A stretch of DNA of 64,000 bases from Carallia brachiata (lineage: Eukaryota > Streptophyta > Magnoliopsida > Malpighiales > Rhizophoraceae), in NCBI GenBank assembly GCA_021464245.1, contig JADCRB010000026.1, positions 3,510,187 through 3,574,186 of the forward strand, written 5' to 3'. Numbering within the stretch: position 1 is the stretch's first letter; the number at the start of each line of letters is the position of its first letter. A model generated the notes under the pieces. It searched no databases. It had not been told where the DNA came from and saw only the letters and a list, made by a program, of their open reading frames with translations. A program made the position numbers and the translations under genes. Positions 27,973-40,995 of this stretch are shown here, piece by piece.

Positions 27973-29152
27973 CTACATATTTTAGAAACTGAAAAGTTAC
28001 CTTCTTCGAATTGAAATATCAGAAGCAGTGAATGTTGGAGAATCCCAAGTCAGGAAGGAAGAAGAAGAGAGTTACAATGGGTATACAGTATAAGGAGAAA
28101 CTAAATTAAAATGGCTCAGGTTATTTCAGCAAAAAAATAGATTCAAAATCAAGTCTATCTTCAAGTTCAATACTTCAGCTCAATGTCAAAAAATCTAAGC
28201 AAATTAATTAGCTGATTGGATAGTGAAAAATTATATAAAAAGTGAATGAAAAAAAATAAATAAAAAATAATACAGTAATAATGATATTATGATTGATATA
28301 AAGTAAATATTAGAAAGTCGTGAAAAAAAAAAAATAATAATTTGGAGAAAAAAAGTAAAAAATAATTATTTGGATTGATAAAAAATAATAAAAAAAGAAT
28401 TTTTTTCTTTTCATTTTATTTTCTTTTGAAAAATATCCAAACATGATCCATGGAACTCTAAAATAAATTTTAACATAATATCTAAGCTTACCTGTACCCT
28501 AACAAGTCAATAAGATTACGAAGGGTTTGAGTGGAAGAATGAAAATTTAAATGAACAATCTACCAATAAAAAGATAATAAAGAGTTGCACGTGGATAAAC
28601 AAAGATCCCAGATCTAAGGAGACCCCCGACTTGGACGATTTTGCCATCTTACTGAAATAGAAATATCAGACTGAAAATGCCATCTTGATGGTCGGTCTGA
28701 ATTTGCGCAGAAAAGGAGACCCCCGTGCCATCTTTAGTACAGCACATGTGTGTGTGGATTTTATACTTAGATCTACAATAATTTTATTGTTGGGTTATAT
28801 GCAAAGACGGATCAAAAAAAAATTTGAATAAGACAATATATATATATATATAATATAGAAATAAGACAACATATATAAGATAATATATATATGTGTGTGT
28901 ATAATATGAAAATATTATATATATATTTGTACATATATAAATATAATAATTATTTTTTATAATGTATTAGAAAAAAAAATTTTCAAAGAAAAAAATTTTG
29001 TTTAAAGAATTTCATGTAATGTCAATATTTTATATTTTAGAATAATATTTATTTAAATCTAAATTTTAATTTTTTTAAAAAAATAAAAAATTAATTTTTT
29101 AATACTTGGTGTACGTACTGGAGCTAAAAGCTCGGTGTATGTATTAGCTCCC

Positions 29153-29185
<33 letters not shown>

Positions 29186-30354
29186 TAACTCCTGAAGCCT
29201 TGGACATGTTGCCGTTAGAGAATGTTTTCCATCGCGTGAACGTCTCTGCACAAAAAGGAAAGGGCACGAAGGAGTTTTCAGGCGATGGACATCAGCTTCG
29301 TTGCCGGACCTGCGAGCGACATCGTTGCTGGACATTTCAAGCCATTGGTCTATTGCTTGCTACTCTCACTATTTCGCTACAGGACCTCTTTTTGTCCTAC
29401 CATACTCCTATTTGGTGGTAGTAAGTTTGCATTCGTATTTTTTAAAATAAATATATAATTTATTTAATAATATTTAATAATTTATTTTATTTTATTTTTT
29501 TAATTCAATTATTTAATGATACAAATTACTCTAGTCTCATTTTAATCTCATTTAACTTACACATACCAATTTTTTTTTTTCCAAAAAAGGGGTTTGAAAT
29601 GTGGTTTCCCCCGAGGTAGGCTTCCAGGTTTAGGGAAACAAAACAGGGTTAAAATCGGACAATCTTAAGCTTAGGAGTTCGAAGGTATGTGGAATTTCAA
29701 TTCTGATAGGAGAGAAAACTGAAGGATTAAGTTTGGGATTTAAGCCATGATGTGAAAAATGAGATTAAAATGGGTGTGGTGATTTTGGCTGGGTAAAAAG
29801 AGGAATAAAACAATCAAAATCACGTCGTTTTGGCATCTCAGTGAAGTTAATGGAATCTTGACCGACAATCATAAGTGTCCAAAGTAAAAAGAATAGGGGT
29901 CTTGGAATTTCCCAAACATGAGAAAGTCTTTCTAACACAAACACAGAAAAACAATAGGTATATACTAATTAATATGAACATCTGGACATGTGATCAACAT
30001 AGTAAAAAGTATACTAAAAATCTTTTTAAAATAATTTCAAATCGGTATGTTCGACATGGCAATAATATGCCTCCAATGTGTCAATGACACACTTCAAATT
30101 TTTTGTAATTTAGCTTAACGAAAAAAGTTGAAAATGAAAATTTATTCCCTAAAAAATCTGTCTTCCTAGGCAAATCAAGGGCCTAGCTAGTTGGGAATTT
30201 TACTGGGCCATAGAAGGTCGCTGTCCTTCTCCCGTTTTCATTTACTGCATGAATACAACGCATAAAATGAAGCAAGGCAGCCCATCAGGCAGGAACTGGA
30301 TACAGGTTAGAAATTTTTATGTTGTGGGTTGTAAATGCACTTTCCTTTTGTGGC
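27973..30354. other. Right end of copy A and AT-rich spacer
   Basis: To about 28835 the sequence matches 59530-60835. Beyond that it is AT-rich with a (TA)n run near 28838, an (AAT)n run at 29152-29182 and no recognisable gene. A 73-codon frame at 29200 has no known motif. Confidence 0.5.
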
Positions 30355-32670
30355 CTTCATCAGCCTCACCGAATTATATCCCCCATGCAAAGTGCCTTTG
30401 TACCTGGAAGAGCTATCAAGGATAACATCTTGCTAGCTCAAGAGGGGACTTAGACAAGGAGATCCTTTCTCTCCCTATTTGTATTTATGTGTGTCGGATG
30501 TCATGGCTCACTTGCTTCAATCTGCTGTCCTTAATGGCTCACTACGAGGATTTAGTCTCTCCCCGCGATGCCCTATCTTATCCCATGTGCTATTTGCATA
30601 TGACAAACTTTTGCTAGCTCGAGCTGACCCAAAGGAAGCCACAAAGCTCATGGAAATCCTCAAATCCTGTTGCCAGTTCTCCAGTCAATCAGTGAACCTA
30701 GCTAAGTCTGGAGTGGAGTTCAGCTAAAAAATCCCACAGTCGACAAGAGAGGAGATTCAAAGAATTCTGGGGACCATACTACTGAAGGAGAAGGAACAAT
30801 ATTTTGGACTTCCAATCAGTTTGGCGAGGTCCAAGACGAGAGCCTTGAAGTTCGTTATTGACAGGGTCCAAAGGAAGCTAAAGTCTTGGAAATCAAGGCT
30901 ACTGTCCAAAGCTGGCAGGATTCTTATCAGGGCTACAGCAGTTCCAGTCTATGCTATGTCGGTGATAAAGTTTCCAAAAGCAGTGTGTGACAAACTGAAC
31001 TCGATGATTTCTTAGTTCTGGTGGGGCCAGAGGGAGTCCGAATGGTGCATACCATGGGTAAGCTAGGACAAACTAACTCAGCCTATCAATATGGGGGGGA
31101 TGGGGTTCAGAGACTTAGCCTCTTTCAATGTTACTCTCCTAGCAAAGCAAGGCTGGAGGCTGCTTATAGAACCTTCGAGGATTTGGGCACACAGGTATTT
31201 TCCAAGAGCAACATTCATCACTACTGAACATCCAACGCAAGCTTCCTGCGGCTATTAGGATCTAATGTAGGGAAGAGAATTATTAAAAAAAGGAGTTAGA
31301 TGGTTTGTAGGGGATGGCCTAAATATTCTCATCTGGGATGAGCCAGGGGTCCCTGAACTCCCAGATTTCAGGGTCAGCACGGATAGACCTACTGCCTTGG
31401 ATTGCCTGACTGTTAAAGACCTTGTTGTGGAAAATAAAGTTCATGGAACCTTGCTAAGTTGACATCTCTTTTCTCTTGCCGTAAAATGGAGGCAATTGGC
31501 AATATCCCCCTTATTCTATGGCCCAATTTGGACTCACTTGTCTAGCATTTCAACTAGAGAGGCAAGTACTCAGTAAAGTCGGGGTATAGCTTCCTCAACA
31601 TTATTAAGCGGGAAATTGTGGATCCTGGCTCCTCTAGGATGGTCACCCCAAAATTTTGGAGAGCTATATGACATTTGAAATGTCCCCCAAAGGTTCGCAA
31701 TTTCATGTGGAGAGCCCTGCATGACATACTTCCCTTACAGAGTAATCTCTGAAAAAAGAAAGTGGTGGACTGTGGAGGATGTTTGCTATGTGGGGCGAAA
31801 GAAGAAACCCTGGAATATATGCTATTTATTTGTCTTCATGCTGCCTCTACATGGCTGGGGAGTGTGCTTGGATATAGTCCATGCGTGGAGGGGTTCCCTT
31901 CCTTCTCTACTTGGTGGCAGGATCTATGTATATTTTTCTAGGAAATAGGGTATGCTGAAACAATCCCCAAGGTGGCAGTCCTTTGCTCGCTTATTTGGAA
32001 AACAAGATGTGAGTTTGTGTTTGAACAATCAATGCCTTGTCCAATGAAGACCATGGCCAGATTTGAAAAGGCGATCGTAGAATTTTCAATCCCCCAGCAT
32101 ACTCCTATACAAAGTAGAGAGAGCTGACTCAAAAACCGTTGGAAGTAGCGAGATAGGTGCCTCCTCAGCAAGGTTTCCTGAAAGCTAACTGTGACCCATC
32201 ATTCGATCCTTATAGCAGGCGGGCAGGTTTGGCGGTCTTGTGCAGAAATTATAGGGGGGATCTCTTAGAGGGAAGGTTTCAAGCTACAAATGTGGCATCA
32301 GCTCTCACTGTGGAGCAATGGCTGTACTGTTGGCCCTTCAGTTAATAGAGTTTTTGGGTTTTCCTCCATGCATAATTGAGACTGATTCCAAAATTGTGCA
32401 CTCTTCCCTACTGTTGACGCAGGAAAAATAGCCCCTAGACATTGCCCCCATTGTTAGTGACATTAAGCATATGCTATGTTTTGCTCCACTTTGCACTGTA
32501 GCACATATTTCTAGAAGTGCTAATAAAAAGTGCTGACTGGGTGGCCAAACAGTTCAGGAAAAGGAACTGTCCTCAGGACCGGGTGTGCAACCTGCCAGCA
32601 GCTCTGAATGCTTTGTTGTGTTAGGATATTTCTCAGTAATGGAATTTATTTTCTATGTTAAAAAAAAAAG
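30355..32670 (+). mobile_element. Decayed L1-type LINE, 5'-truncated
   Basis: Plus-strand remnant in which three domains can be read in order: reverse transcriptase (ISPMQSAFVPGRAIKDNILL near 30370-30430, GLRQGDPFSPYLYL near 30450, C-terminal RT to about 31230), a zf-RVT-like cysteine segment (about 31680-31930), and an RNase H domain (about 32157-32600). It ends with an A run at 32660-32669. The RT catalytic site reads FAYD instead of FADD (Tyr codon 30599-30601), there is an internal deletion near 30440, and stops and frameshifts are many. No 5' endonuclease is present. Non-functional. Confidence 0.85.
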
Positions 32671-33293
32671 GCCTCATTAACTTCAGTGTAAGCTCCACAT
32701 TTAATGTGAACATTGCCCTAGTTAAGAAGCTTAGTTTTGGGTGAGAGATATTGCGTTTGACTGCAGCCAGGGATAATCTTAAGATAAGGATTCGTTAGTG
32801 TAGGTAAACCTAGACATGGTGAGAGCCATACCGTAAGCATCCAGACTATTTGTACCATTAAAAGAAGGCTCAACACTCCTTGACAGAACTGTTGAAACAT
32901 CATCCTTACTCTCCTATTTATTTGACCAAAAAAAAAGTGAACATCGCCGTCTAGATCATAAGGCTGTGGATGATTGGGTTATTAGGGTTATGTGATCTTC
33001 CTGGTGATCCTAATGTGAGGATTTAGTTAATATTTCACTTACTTTTCTAGTTAAAACAAGTGGTATCATTGTTTTTTTTTTTCCTTATTTAAAGCTCATG
33101 AGTTATCATTGAATATTTATCCTATCAAATATTTAGTATTTAGATCATATGCCCAAATGCCTAACTAGCTAGACCAATATTTAATACAGTGTACATTTGA
33201 AGATCAACAATACCATTAATATTAGCATTGAATTTCAAATAAGTTCAAATAAATAAATGGAAGCTAGAGAGAATCAGTGAGATATATATATAT
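32671..33293. other. Spacer between LINE and copy B
   Basis: AT-rich non-coding sequence ending in a short TA run near 33282-33294, where similarity to copy A begins. Nothing recognised. Confidence 0.5.
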
Positions 33294-33362
33294 AGGAATG
33301 CTTCGTCTATAGTTTTCGATGTTTCTTTTTCTTCATCATTCTAATAAGTAGAATTTGTTCAG

Positions 33363-33454
33363 GTCCTCAGTAAGGAGTTAGACCTTTGGCTCTGGGCTTT
33401 CGGTGTGCGATATCCATACTCCCCCATCATTTAACACCCTTTATATATTATTAA
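33363..33454 (+). pseudogene. Relic of last exon of the queuosine salvage gene
   Basis: Matches exon 7 (18878-18970) including the TTGTTCAG acceptor, but is 92 nt instead of 93 and shifts frame after the codons for the GVRYP stretch, reaching an early stop. No other exon of the gene accompanies it, so the duplication breakpoint fell in intron 6. Confidence 0.85.
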
Positions 33455-33629
33455 GTGGTGGAATGCTTCAGCAGCCTACGAAAAATTTTCTGAAGAGATT
33501 AAAAAAGTTTTGTCCTTTAAGATTTAGGTAAATTTGGCAGGACAAATGTGTCAACCAATTCATAACGCTCCATTACTTTCTCTTTCCGAAGGGCAAAAGC
33601 CATCTTTCGAGAATATGACTATTAATTTG

Positions 33630-34176
33630 TGTTGGTTTTATATGGAAGCTTGTTGGTGGAAGCTTAAGATAAAAGTTGCAAAAAATGGCTTCAATGCTTG
33701 CTGGAAATTGCAGCAGAGACAAATTTTTTGGTTTAGTGTTTATAGTAGAGAAAAAAGAGCTTGCTGGAGAGAAATTCCAGCAAGGGAAAGGCTATAATTT
33801 GAGGTTCAAACTGACCATTTCTCTCTCAACTTTTATTGATCACAAAACCTTTTTATATAAAGGTGTTCTTACATTCAAAAATCAAATATAAATTCAAAAA
33901 AGTAGTATTAACTTCTGATAGCTTTTTAAAATTTCTAGCTGTTATTAACAAGCTTCATTTAACAAGCATGATTACAAGATGTGAACAAGTATTAGTCAAA
34001 AACTAATTTAACATAAGCTCTAGAGAGTTGTTACATTCAAATTAAAGTGATTTATCAATCTGCCCAAGTAGATTCTTCCAACTACCATAACTAACATGGA
34101 AGCTTCGAAGGAAACAACAACAAAAATAGCCATCTGCAATACTTGGAATGCAAAATGGCACCAATATGCTTCAACA
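33630..34176 (-). repeat. 3' LTR of TRIM/LARD-like element
   Basis: Left LTR in window orientation; similar along its length to 34937-35493 with scattered substitutions and small indels. Confidence 0.88.
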
Positions 34177-34194
34177 CTCCTCCTTGGTGCAGTG

Positions 34195-34480
34195 ATTTTG
34201 CATGTTCAAAATTTTTGGTTTGGTAACAGTCTTTAAGGATGATTGACACATTTAGAGCCTTCAAATTTTCTGGTTTTTGGGAACCAATCTTCAAAGGAGC
34301 TTGGCTCTTTTAGAGCCTTCAAATTACTAGTTTTTGAGAACCATTCTTCAAATTTTTAGAGCTCCCATAGAGGTTTCAAATTTTTTTGGTTTTGACACCA
34401 ATTTTGCAAACGTTTTTGACTCCTCTAAAGTCTTCAACTTCTCTAGTTATAGAACCAATTTTCAACTGCTTTTGACTTCT
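34195..34480. repeat. Degenerate about 60-bp tandem repeats inside the TRIM-like element
   Basis: Four to five loose copies of a unit containing 'agagccttcaaatt', 'ttggtttttgggaacc' and 'aatcttcaaa'. No protein is predicted from either strand. Confidence 0.6.
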
Positions 34481-34936
34481 ATATTTCTTCTCCTCAAGCC
34501 ATAGAGGTGTTAAAGGGTGAGTATTATTTTTTCTCTTCCTTGAACTCACAATGGAAGGTCTCCATGTGCTCCAAAAGGATGAAACATTGTTGGAAAACAA
34601 AGGTTTTCCTTAAACTGATGATAAAAGAGCTTTTTCATGCCTTTGAACAAACTGTAATACCCAAGAAAAAGTAGAACCTGAGATTGTAGCCAAAAAGTTT
34701 TTATGGTTTCATATTCTGGTTTAAAGCTGCAAATCAAGAAAGAAATAATAGCAAGCAAGAACAAAGAGAGAATAGAGGTTTCAAATGCTAGAAAAATGGC
34801 ATAGAAGCCATGTAGTTTGTTTTTGGTTTGAGTGGGATGACTCTCTAGTTTTTCCACTATCTTTCAATTGATAACTCTCTCTTCTTTTTCTCATTCATAA
34901 TAGGTCTCAAGACGATCTTGCTGCTTTGATACCACT

Positions 34937-35493
34937 TGTTGATTTTATGGGAAAGCTTGCTAGTGGAAGCTTAAGATAAAAGTTGCAGAAAATGGCTTCA
35001 ATGCTTGCTGGAAATTGCAACAGAGACAAAATTTTTGGTTTAGTGTTTGCAGCAGAGAAAACAGAGCTTGCTGGAGAAAAATTCTAGCAAGGGAGAGGCT
35101 ATAATTTGAGGTTCAAATTGACCCTTTCTCTCTCAATTTTGACGGATCACAAAACCTCTTTATATAGAGGTATTCTTATATTCAAAAAACAAATACAAAT
35201 TTAAAAAAGCAGCTGTTAACTTCTGACAGCCTTATAAAATCTATAGTTGTTATTAACAAGCTTGATTTAACAAGCATGATTACAAGATGTGAAGAAGTAT
35301 CAATCGACAACTAATTTAACATAAGCTCTAGAGAGCTGTTACATTCAAATTAAGGTGATTTATCACTTAAACTAATCTACCCTAGGAAATTCTTCCAACT
35401 ACTATAACTGACATGGAAGCTTGGAATGAAACAACAACAAAAATAGCCACCTGCAGTACTTGGAATGCAAAATGGAAGCAACATCCTTCAACA
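34937..35493 (-). repeat. 5' LTR of TRIM/LARD-like element
   Basis: Right LTR in window orientation, next to the primer binding site at 34923-34934. Confidence 0.88.
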
Positions 35494-35498
35494 ATTTG

Positions 35499-36229
35499 CT
35501 TGGTTTTTATTTGAACTTTTAACTAAGGAGAGTTTGACGTAAGAAGAATGTTTGTTGTTTGATTTCTTTGGGCATTTTGCTATGTGGTTTTGATTTCTTT
35601 GGGCATTTTGCATTGCCAAGCATGTGAACATTGATTAATTTTTCCCATGCTTTAGTCGAAATATATATCATTAGAACTGAGATGGGTATCAACTCAGCTT
35701 TATGTTTTTTTACTTCATATCATCCATGTGAAGTCTTTTATTCAGCATAGTTGACTCTTTAATCGCCTTGCGTGTCTTGCCGTTTTGATAATTATGCTAT
35801 TACATAATAGTCCTGAAATGATTATGTTGAGCACACAAACTTGCTACTCCTGTATCCCTTGTTTTCTACAAGAGACTAACCTAGAAATACTTTTAAAAGT
35901 AACAATTACTTAACATTGCACTAACATGTTACCACAAAAGCAGTTTTGTTTTGGATTCAGAGACACGTTTTTAGTGCTAATTTGGCTACACATCATTCAT
36001 ATAGATGCATTTTCTTTTAGATAATTTGAATTAAGTTGATGTCTGTATATATCAATAGTATTAGGTTGTGAGTGAAGTACTAGTTTTACTCTTAAGTCTT
36101 CAAGGTAACTTTTATGCAATGAGAACGCGAATTTGTTTTATTTTTAGACTAGAGCAACAATTTACTCCATACATCCTTTTGCTAGTAGAACAAAAGCATT
36201 ATTGGTTTAGTAGCCAAAGAAGGTGTAAC
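35499..36229. other. Copy B counterpart of the queuosine/formamidase intergenic region
   Basis: Matches about 19145-19845 of copy A with small changes, including a roughly 30-bp local duplication of the 'gatttctttgggcatttt' string near 35560-35610. No gene. Confidence 0.7.
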
Positions 36230-36234
36230 CATCC

Positions 36235-36751
36235 TGTTGACGTAATAATTTAGAAGGTGTATAAATGGTTGATAAGAAAAAGAATTATTTTTGTAATAGA
36301 AATAAATGTTGTATGGAGCAAGAAAATAGAATAAAGACAAAGAGCAACAAGAGAATTTTAATTCTGATAACTTGTTAGACCTTTTTCCCACCACAATAGA
36401 CTAGCTATTGCATGCCTTATATAGGTTTACATATATATGCAAACTAACTTAAATCATTTCGGCTAAATTATTTCCATGCACATGCATGAAGACAATATCA
36501 TAACTTAACTTTAAAGACTTTGCATGCTACTTAAACAACAAACTTATAATGCTAACCACCATACATATGGGACAAAATAATAACCACCACACATTTAATA
36601 GACATGCAACGATCATATATGCAAGTTGCTAGACATGCATAATCATACACTACAAGACAAAACAAAATAACCCCCCATTTGTTTCATTTATTTGGCACAC
36701 TTGATCCGTTTGATATTTTTCCGTTGTACCTGCATCACATTTTAATCAACA
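36235..36751 (-). repeat. 3' LTR of copia element
   Basis: Begins TGTTGACGTAATAATTTAG and ends ATCAACA in window orientation; repeated at 40996-41509. Confidence 0.9.
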
Positions 36752-39700
36752 CTCCTTGATACGATAGCTAGTCATTCTTAGCTTGCTTCTACAATGATTC
36801 AATTTGGTAACTAGTAATGCTTTAGTCAAAATATTTGCCATTTGTTCTTTTGATTGACAGTATAGCAGTTGGATCTTCTTGAAAATTTTTTCCTCTCTGA
36901 GGAAATAAAATTTAATTTTCATGTGTTTCGTCCTTTCATGGTCAACTGCATTTTTAGCTATTGATATAGCCGATTTATTGTCACAATAAATTACTGTTGG
37001 TCCATTGATTGATTGCTGTAAATCCATCATGATTTTTTAAGTCAAATAGCTTGATTTGCTACTGTACAAGCTAAAATATATTCAGCTTCAGTTGTGAATT
37101 CTGCAGCTATCTCCTACTTCTTTGAGTTCCGCGTAATTGCTTTTGAACCATAGAGTAAGCAGTATCCAAATTTCCTTTTAGAATCATCGATACTATATGT
37201 CGAAGCTAAGTCTAAACAACCATGCAATTCTGCATCATTGCCTAATTCATATTTGGTTCTATAAATTTGAGTGTTATTGGTGTACTCAATACCCATTTAG
37301 CTACACCCATATGTATATTGGTTGGTGATTGCATGAATATGGACAACATACTTGCTGTGAACATTAAATCGGGTCTCATTGCAGTAAGATGCAATAAACT
37401 GCCAACTAGACTCCTATAGCTTTTTGGACCTGTCATCTACTCTCCAATAGACTTTGACAGTTTTAGATTGGCTGGCAATGGTGTTGTTGTAGACTTGTAT
37501 TTCTACATTTGAAATTTCTTCAATATGTCAGCTATATACTTTTGTTAAAAACATGAAAATCCCAGTCTGAGCTTATTAAATTTCCATTCTTAAAAAGTAG
37601 TGCATGAGTCCCAAGTCTGTCATTTCGAACTCTTTCTGTTTTTTCTTTGAACCGCTGGATTGAGCTTATATTGTTTACTGTGACAAGTAAATCATCTACA
37701 TATAATAAAATAATTAGCATGTTAGTTGAAGTCGGTTTTTTCACATATAGAGTGGGTTCATTAGGGCTCATCTTGAATCCTGATTCATTGAAATATAAAT
37801 CAATTCTATTATACCAAGCTCTTGATGTTTGTTTGAGACCATAAAACACTTTTTTCAATTTGTAAATGTGGTCTTTTTTTCCTTTGACTGCAGATCCTTT
37901 TAGTTGCTCTATGAACACTTCTTTTAAAACTTCATTGAGGAATGCTGACCTAACATCCAATTGATGTACGATCCATGTTTGTTGTGCTGCAAAACCAAAC
38001 AAAAATCTGATTGTGTCATGTTCAACTGCCAGAGCGAACGTCTCCGTGTAGTCAACTCCTGCTTTTGAGCATACTCTTTGACCACCAATCTTGCTTTGTG
38101 CTTGTTGATCGTGCCATTAAGGTTTAGTTTGGTATTGTAGATCCATTTGATGCCAAAAACTTTTTTGTCATAAGATCTAGGTATGAGTTCTCAAGTTTGG
38201 TTTTTCTCTATCATCTGAAGCTCTTCCAGCATGGCAACTTATCATTCATCATATTGACTAACCTCTTGATAGTTGTGAGGCTCAAATGCTATGAAGTTGC
38301 ATTGTTCGTAAATTTCTAAAAGTCTCCTGGTTTGTGAACAAGTGATTTTGGCGATGACTCTACAATAGGAACTTGAGGTGAGTTCCTTGAGCATGAAACT
38401 AGTGAACACGTAGTTGATGGTGAGTCTATCAACTCCAAGTCATTCTATTGATTTGCAGTGCTATTTTTTCGTGGTTAGCTTTGAACTGATGTGGAGGAAT
38501 GATGCTCGTAGCTATGTTTTGGTCAACACTGGATTTCTTGTAGTTTCAAACAGCATCTTCGTCAACTTTGACATCTCTACTGATGACAATTTTCTCTGAT
38601 TCTAGGTCAAACACTCTATATCCCTCGGATTGAGTGCTATCGCTCAAGAAAATGCCTTTAATTTTTTTTTTTTGTCTTCAAACTTGCTCTTTTTGGCATT
38701 TGGAATATAAACATAATACACTAAGCCAAAGACTCTCGGGTGTTTGATGGAAGGCTTATAATCACTCCAGGCTTCGATGGAGTTCTCTTCTCTACAGCGC
38801 TGGCAAGCAATTTGTTGAGCAAGTACACAGTAGTGTTTACTGCCTCTGCCCAAAACTTCTTTGGTAGCTTCCTTTCAGCTAGCAAGCACCTCGCCATTTC
38901 CATGACCGTTCTATTTTTTCTTTCACTGACATCATTTTGTTGTGGAGTATAGGCAGTTGTCAACTGGTGCTCTACACCTTCATCTGCAAGGAATCGATCA
39001 AACTGAGTTGATGTATACTTAGTTATTTTGTTAGATCTGAGAACTTTGATTTTTCTGCCACTTCGATTTTTTGTTAGAGTTGTAAAATCTTTGAAATAGA
39101 AAACAAGTCAGATTTGTGCATAAGAAAATACACCCAAATCATTCTAGTATGATCATTAATAAAAAATACAAAATAAAGATTCTGGTGTAAGGAAGGTGTG
39201 CTCATTAGACTACAAATGTTTTCTGGTGAACTAGCTCCAGCTTCTCCTTTGCTTTTTTGGATTGCATCGATGTATAGAAGGGCTTTTTGTTGTTTTCCCA
39301 TATGGGACAATTGACAAACACTAGAAATGGCCTGTACTAGTAACAAGTCTTTCACCAAAATTTAGATTGCAAGCACTTTATAGATTCCACATTATAGTGA
39401 CTGAATCTTTTATGCCACAGCTTTGTCTCATTAGCTTGCATACTATAACTTGCTTTGGTAGACTTTCTACACTTCAGCTGAAAGTTTTTGTTGATCATTG
39501 GTATAACAACTATCTCAACATCGTTAGGATCATTGATCGCGCATGTATCATTCACAAAATGCACAAAATATCCACGCTGCATTGTTTGAGCTACACTAAG
39601 CAGGTTTTGCTTCACACTAAACATCAACAACATATCAAAATGAATTTTACACCTTATGTGGTTTGAATAGCCACGGTGCCTTTACCTACTACATCTACAC

Positions 39701-40916
39701 GAGCTCCATTTCTCATCATAACGGATCCTTTAAAGCCTTTGTCTATCTTTGTAAATATGTCTATATTTTTAGACGTATGATTTGAGTATCCATTCTCATG
39801 AGCCAAGTATCACTGCTGTCACGATCATCAATATGACTTGTTAAGAAAAAAAATGATCTTACTGTGTAGTTTCAACAAAGTTTACTTGTTGATTTTATTG
39901 GTGAGGCCTTGCTTTGTACAGCAGCTGGTATGGTTTTGGAGGTTGTGTTTGTCTTGGCTAAAATTGTCTCCTTTGTTGTTGTCTGACTTTGCTTCTGCAA
40001 TCTTTCTCCAAATGACCAATCTTCTTGCAATAATTGTATTGAAGCTTGTTCTTTGGCCAATAGTCTTTTTCCATATAGTTGGTTTTGCTACAGATCCCAC
40101 AAGGAGGAAATTTTCCTCTTTTGATTGATTCAGCAGCATTGGATGGCTTGCTGTCACTTGGTGAATTTTTGTATCTTGAGGCTTTTACTGCTTAAACTTG
40201 GCTTGAAATGCTCTTTCAACTACTCCTTCATTTCTTTAGAGTATCTTGTCCTCGTGTGCTTCTAAATCAAATCTGTAAAAAAAAAAATTGTGACAAATCT
40301 TTTGATTATTCTATTGGTGCTATTATATAGTCAAACATTTCTGGTAAGCTCCTTTGTAGCTTTTGAACCACCTACTTTTCTTCTATTTCTTCTCTATTCA
40401 ACTCCAATTGATTTACAACATCTTCTGCTCTACTGGAATATTCTTGAATTGTCTCTGACTCTTTCATTCTCAAATTTTTAAATGCTACACTTAAAGATTG
40501 CAGACGGACTTCTCTGGTTTTGTCAGCACCTCTGTACTGAGTTTGAACCTTGATCTAGGCATGCTTAGCTGTCATGGCTGTTACAATTTTGGGAAAAAAA
40601 ATTTTCTATTACTAAGATATGAATTAATTGAGAGTTCAGATATTTTTTGTTGCCTTTTCATTATTGGCAATTTTCTTCTTCACACTAAGTTCAATTCCAG
40701 CTTCTGACAGCTCATATCTAACTCAATAATGCCCCACAGTTCATAACTCACAAGAATGCTTCCATTTTTATTGCCTAAAAATCATAGTTTTGGCCTGTGA
40801 ATAATTGTGGTGCTGAAAATGAAAATGTTTGATGGCAGAAATTGATCTGGTGCTAATAGAGACTACTGTGAATTGTTAGTACTTGTTGGTGCTCCAGTTG
40901 TGTTTGATCTTGTCAT
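36746..40916 (-). pseudogene. copia gag-pol, multiple stops and frameshifts
   Basis: Read on the minus strand. The start ATG is near 40916 and a stop follows within 20 codons. A gag zinc-knuckle region lies near 40000-40130. A GAG-pre-integrase LWHKRFSHYN motif is near 39410. Integrase core (FFINDHTRMIWVYF and AYTPQQNDVSERKNRT) spans about 38720-39310. RT spans about 37530-38010 with HQLDVRSAFLNEVL and catalytic YVDD near 37690. RNase H has YCDNKSAI near 36970. Protein fragments lie in several frames. Not functional. Confidence 0.9.
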
Positions 40917-40995
40917 GACTACAAATGTTGATGTATACTTGATTTTTGGTTGCTGCAAACAGGTCCCCTAATACTTGATAAAGTTTTGATACTAT

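Larger units (their letters stand above)
18808..28835. repeat. Segmental duplication, copy A
   Basis: Starts in the last intron of the queuosine gene and extends through formamidase and its upstream array. The same order recurs at about 33294-60835. Formamidase exon 6 (108 nt) differs at one base between the copies. Boundaries are placed by eye where similarity fades and may be off by tens of bases. Confidence 0.85.
33630..35493 (-). mobile_element. TRIM/LARD-like non-autonomous LTR retrotransposon
   Basis: Two LTRs (33630-34176, 547 bp; 34937-35493, 557 bp), each with TG...CA ends, flank a 760-bp interior with no retroviral protein. Orientation is minus: the complement of 34923-34934 is TGGTATCAAAGC, a tRNA-Met primer site two bases from the right LTR, and a purine tract (minus strand GCACCAAGGAGGAG) lies at the left LTR. 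The target duplication ATTTG is perfect (33625-33629 and 35494-35498), and copy A near 19140 shows the single empty site. Larger than a classic TRIM, shorter than a LARD. Confidence 0.9.

Noticed and set aside
29200..29421. A 73-codon open frame with several Cys and His
   Set aside because: No recognisable motif, flanked by a microsatellite and AT-rich spacer, no splice partners.
33688..35200. CRISPR-like or satellite array from two similar blocks
   Set aside because: The two blocks are the LTRs of one element with primer site, purine tract and target duplication.
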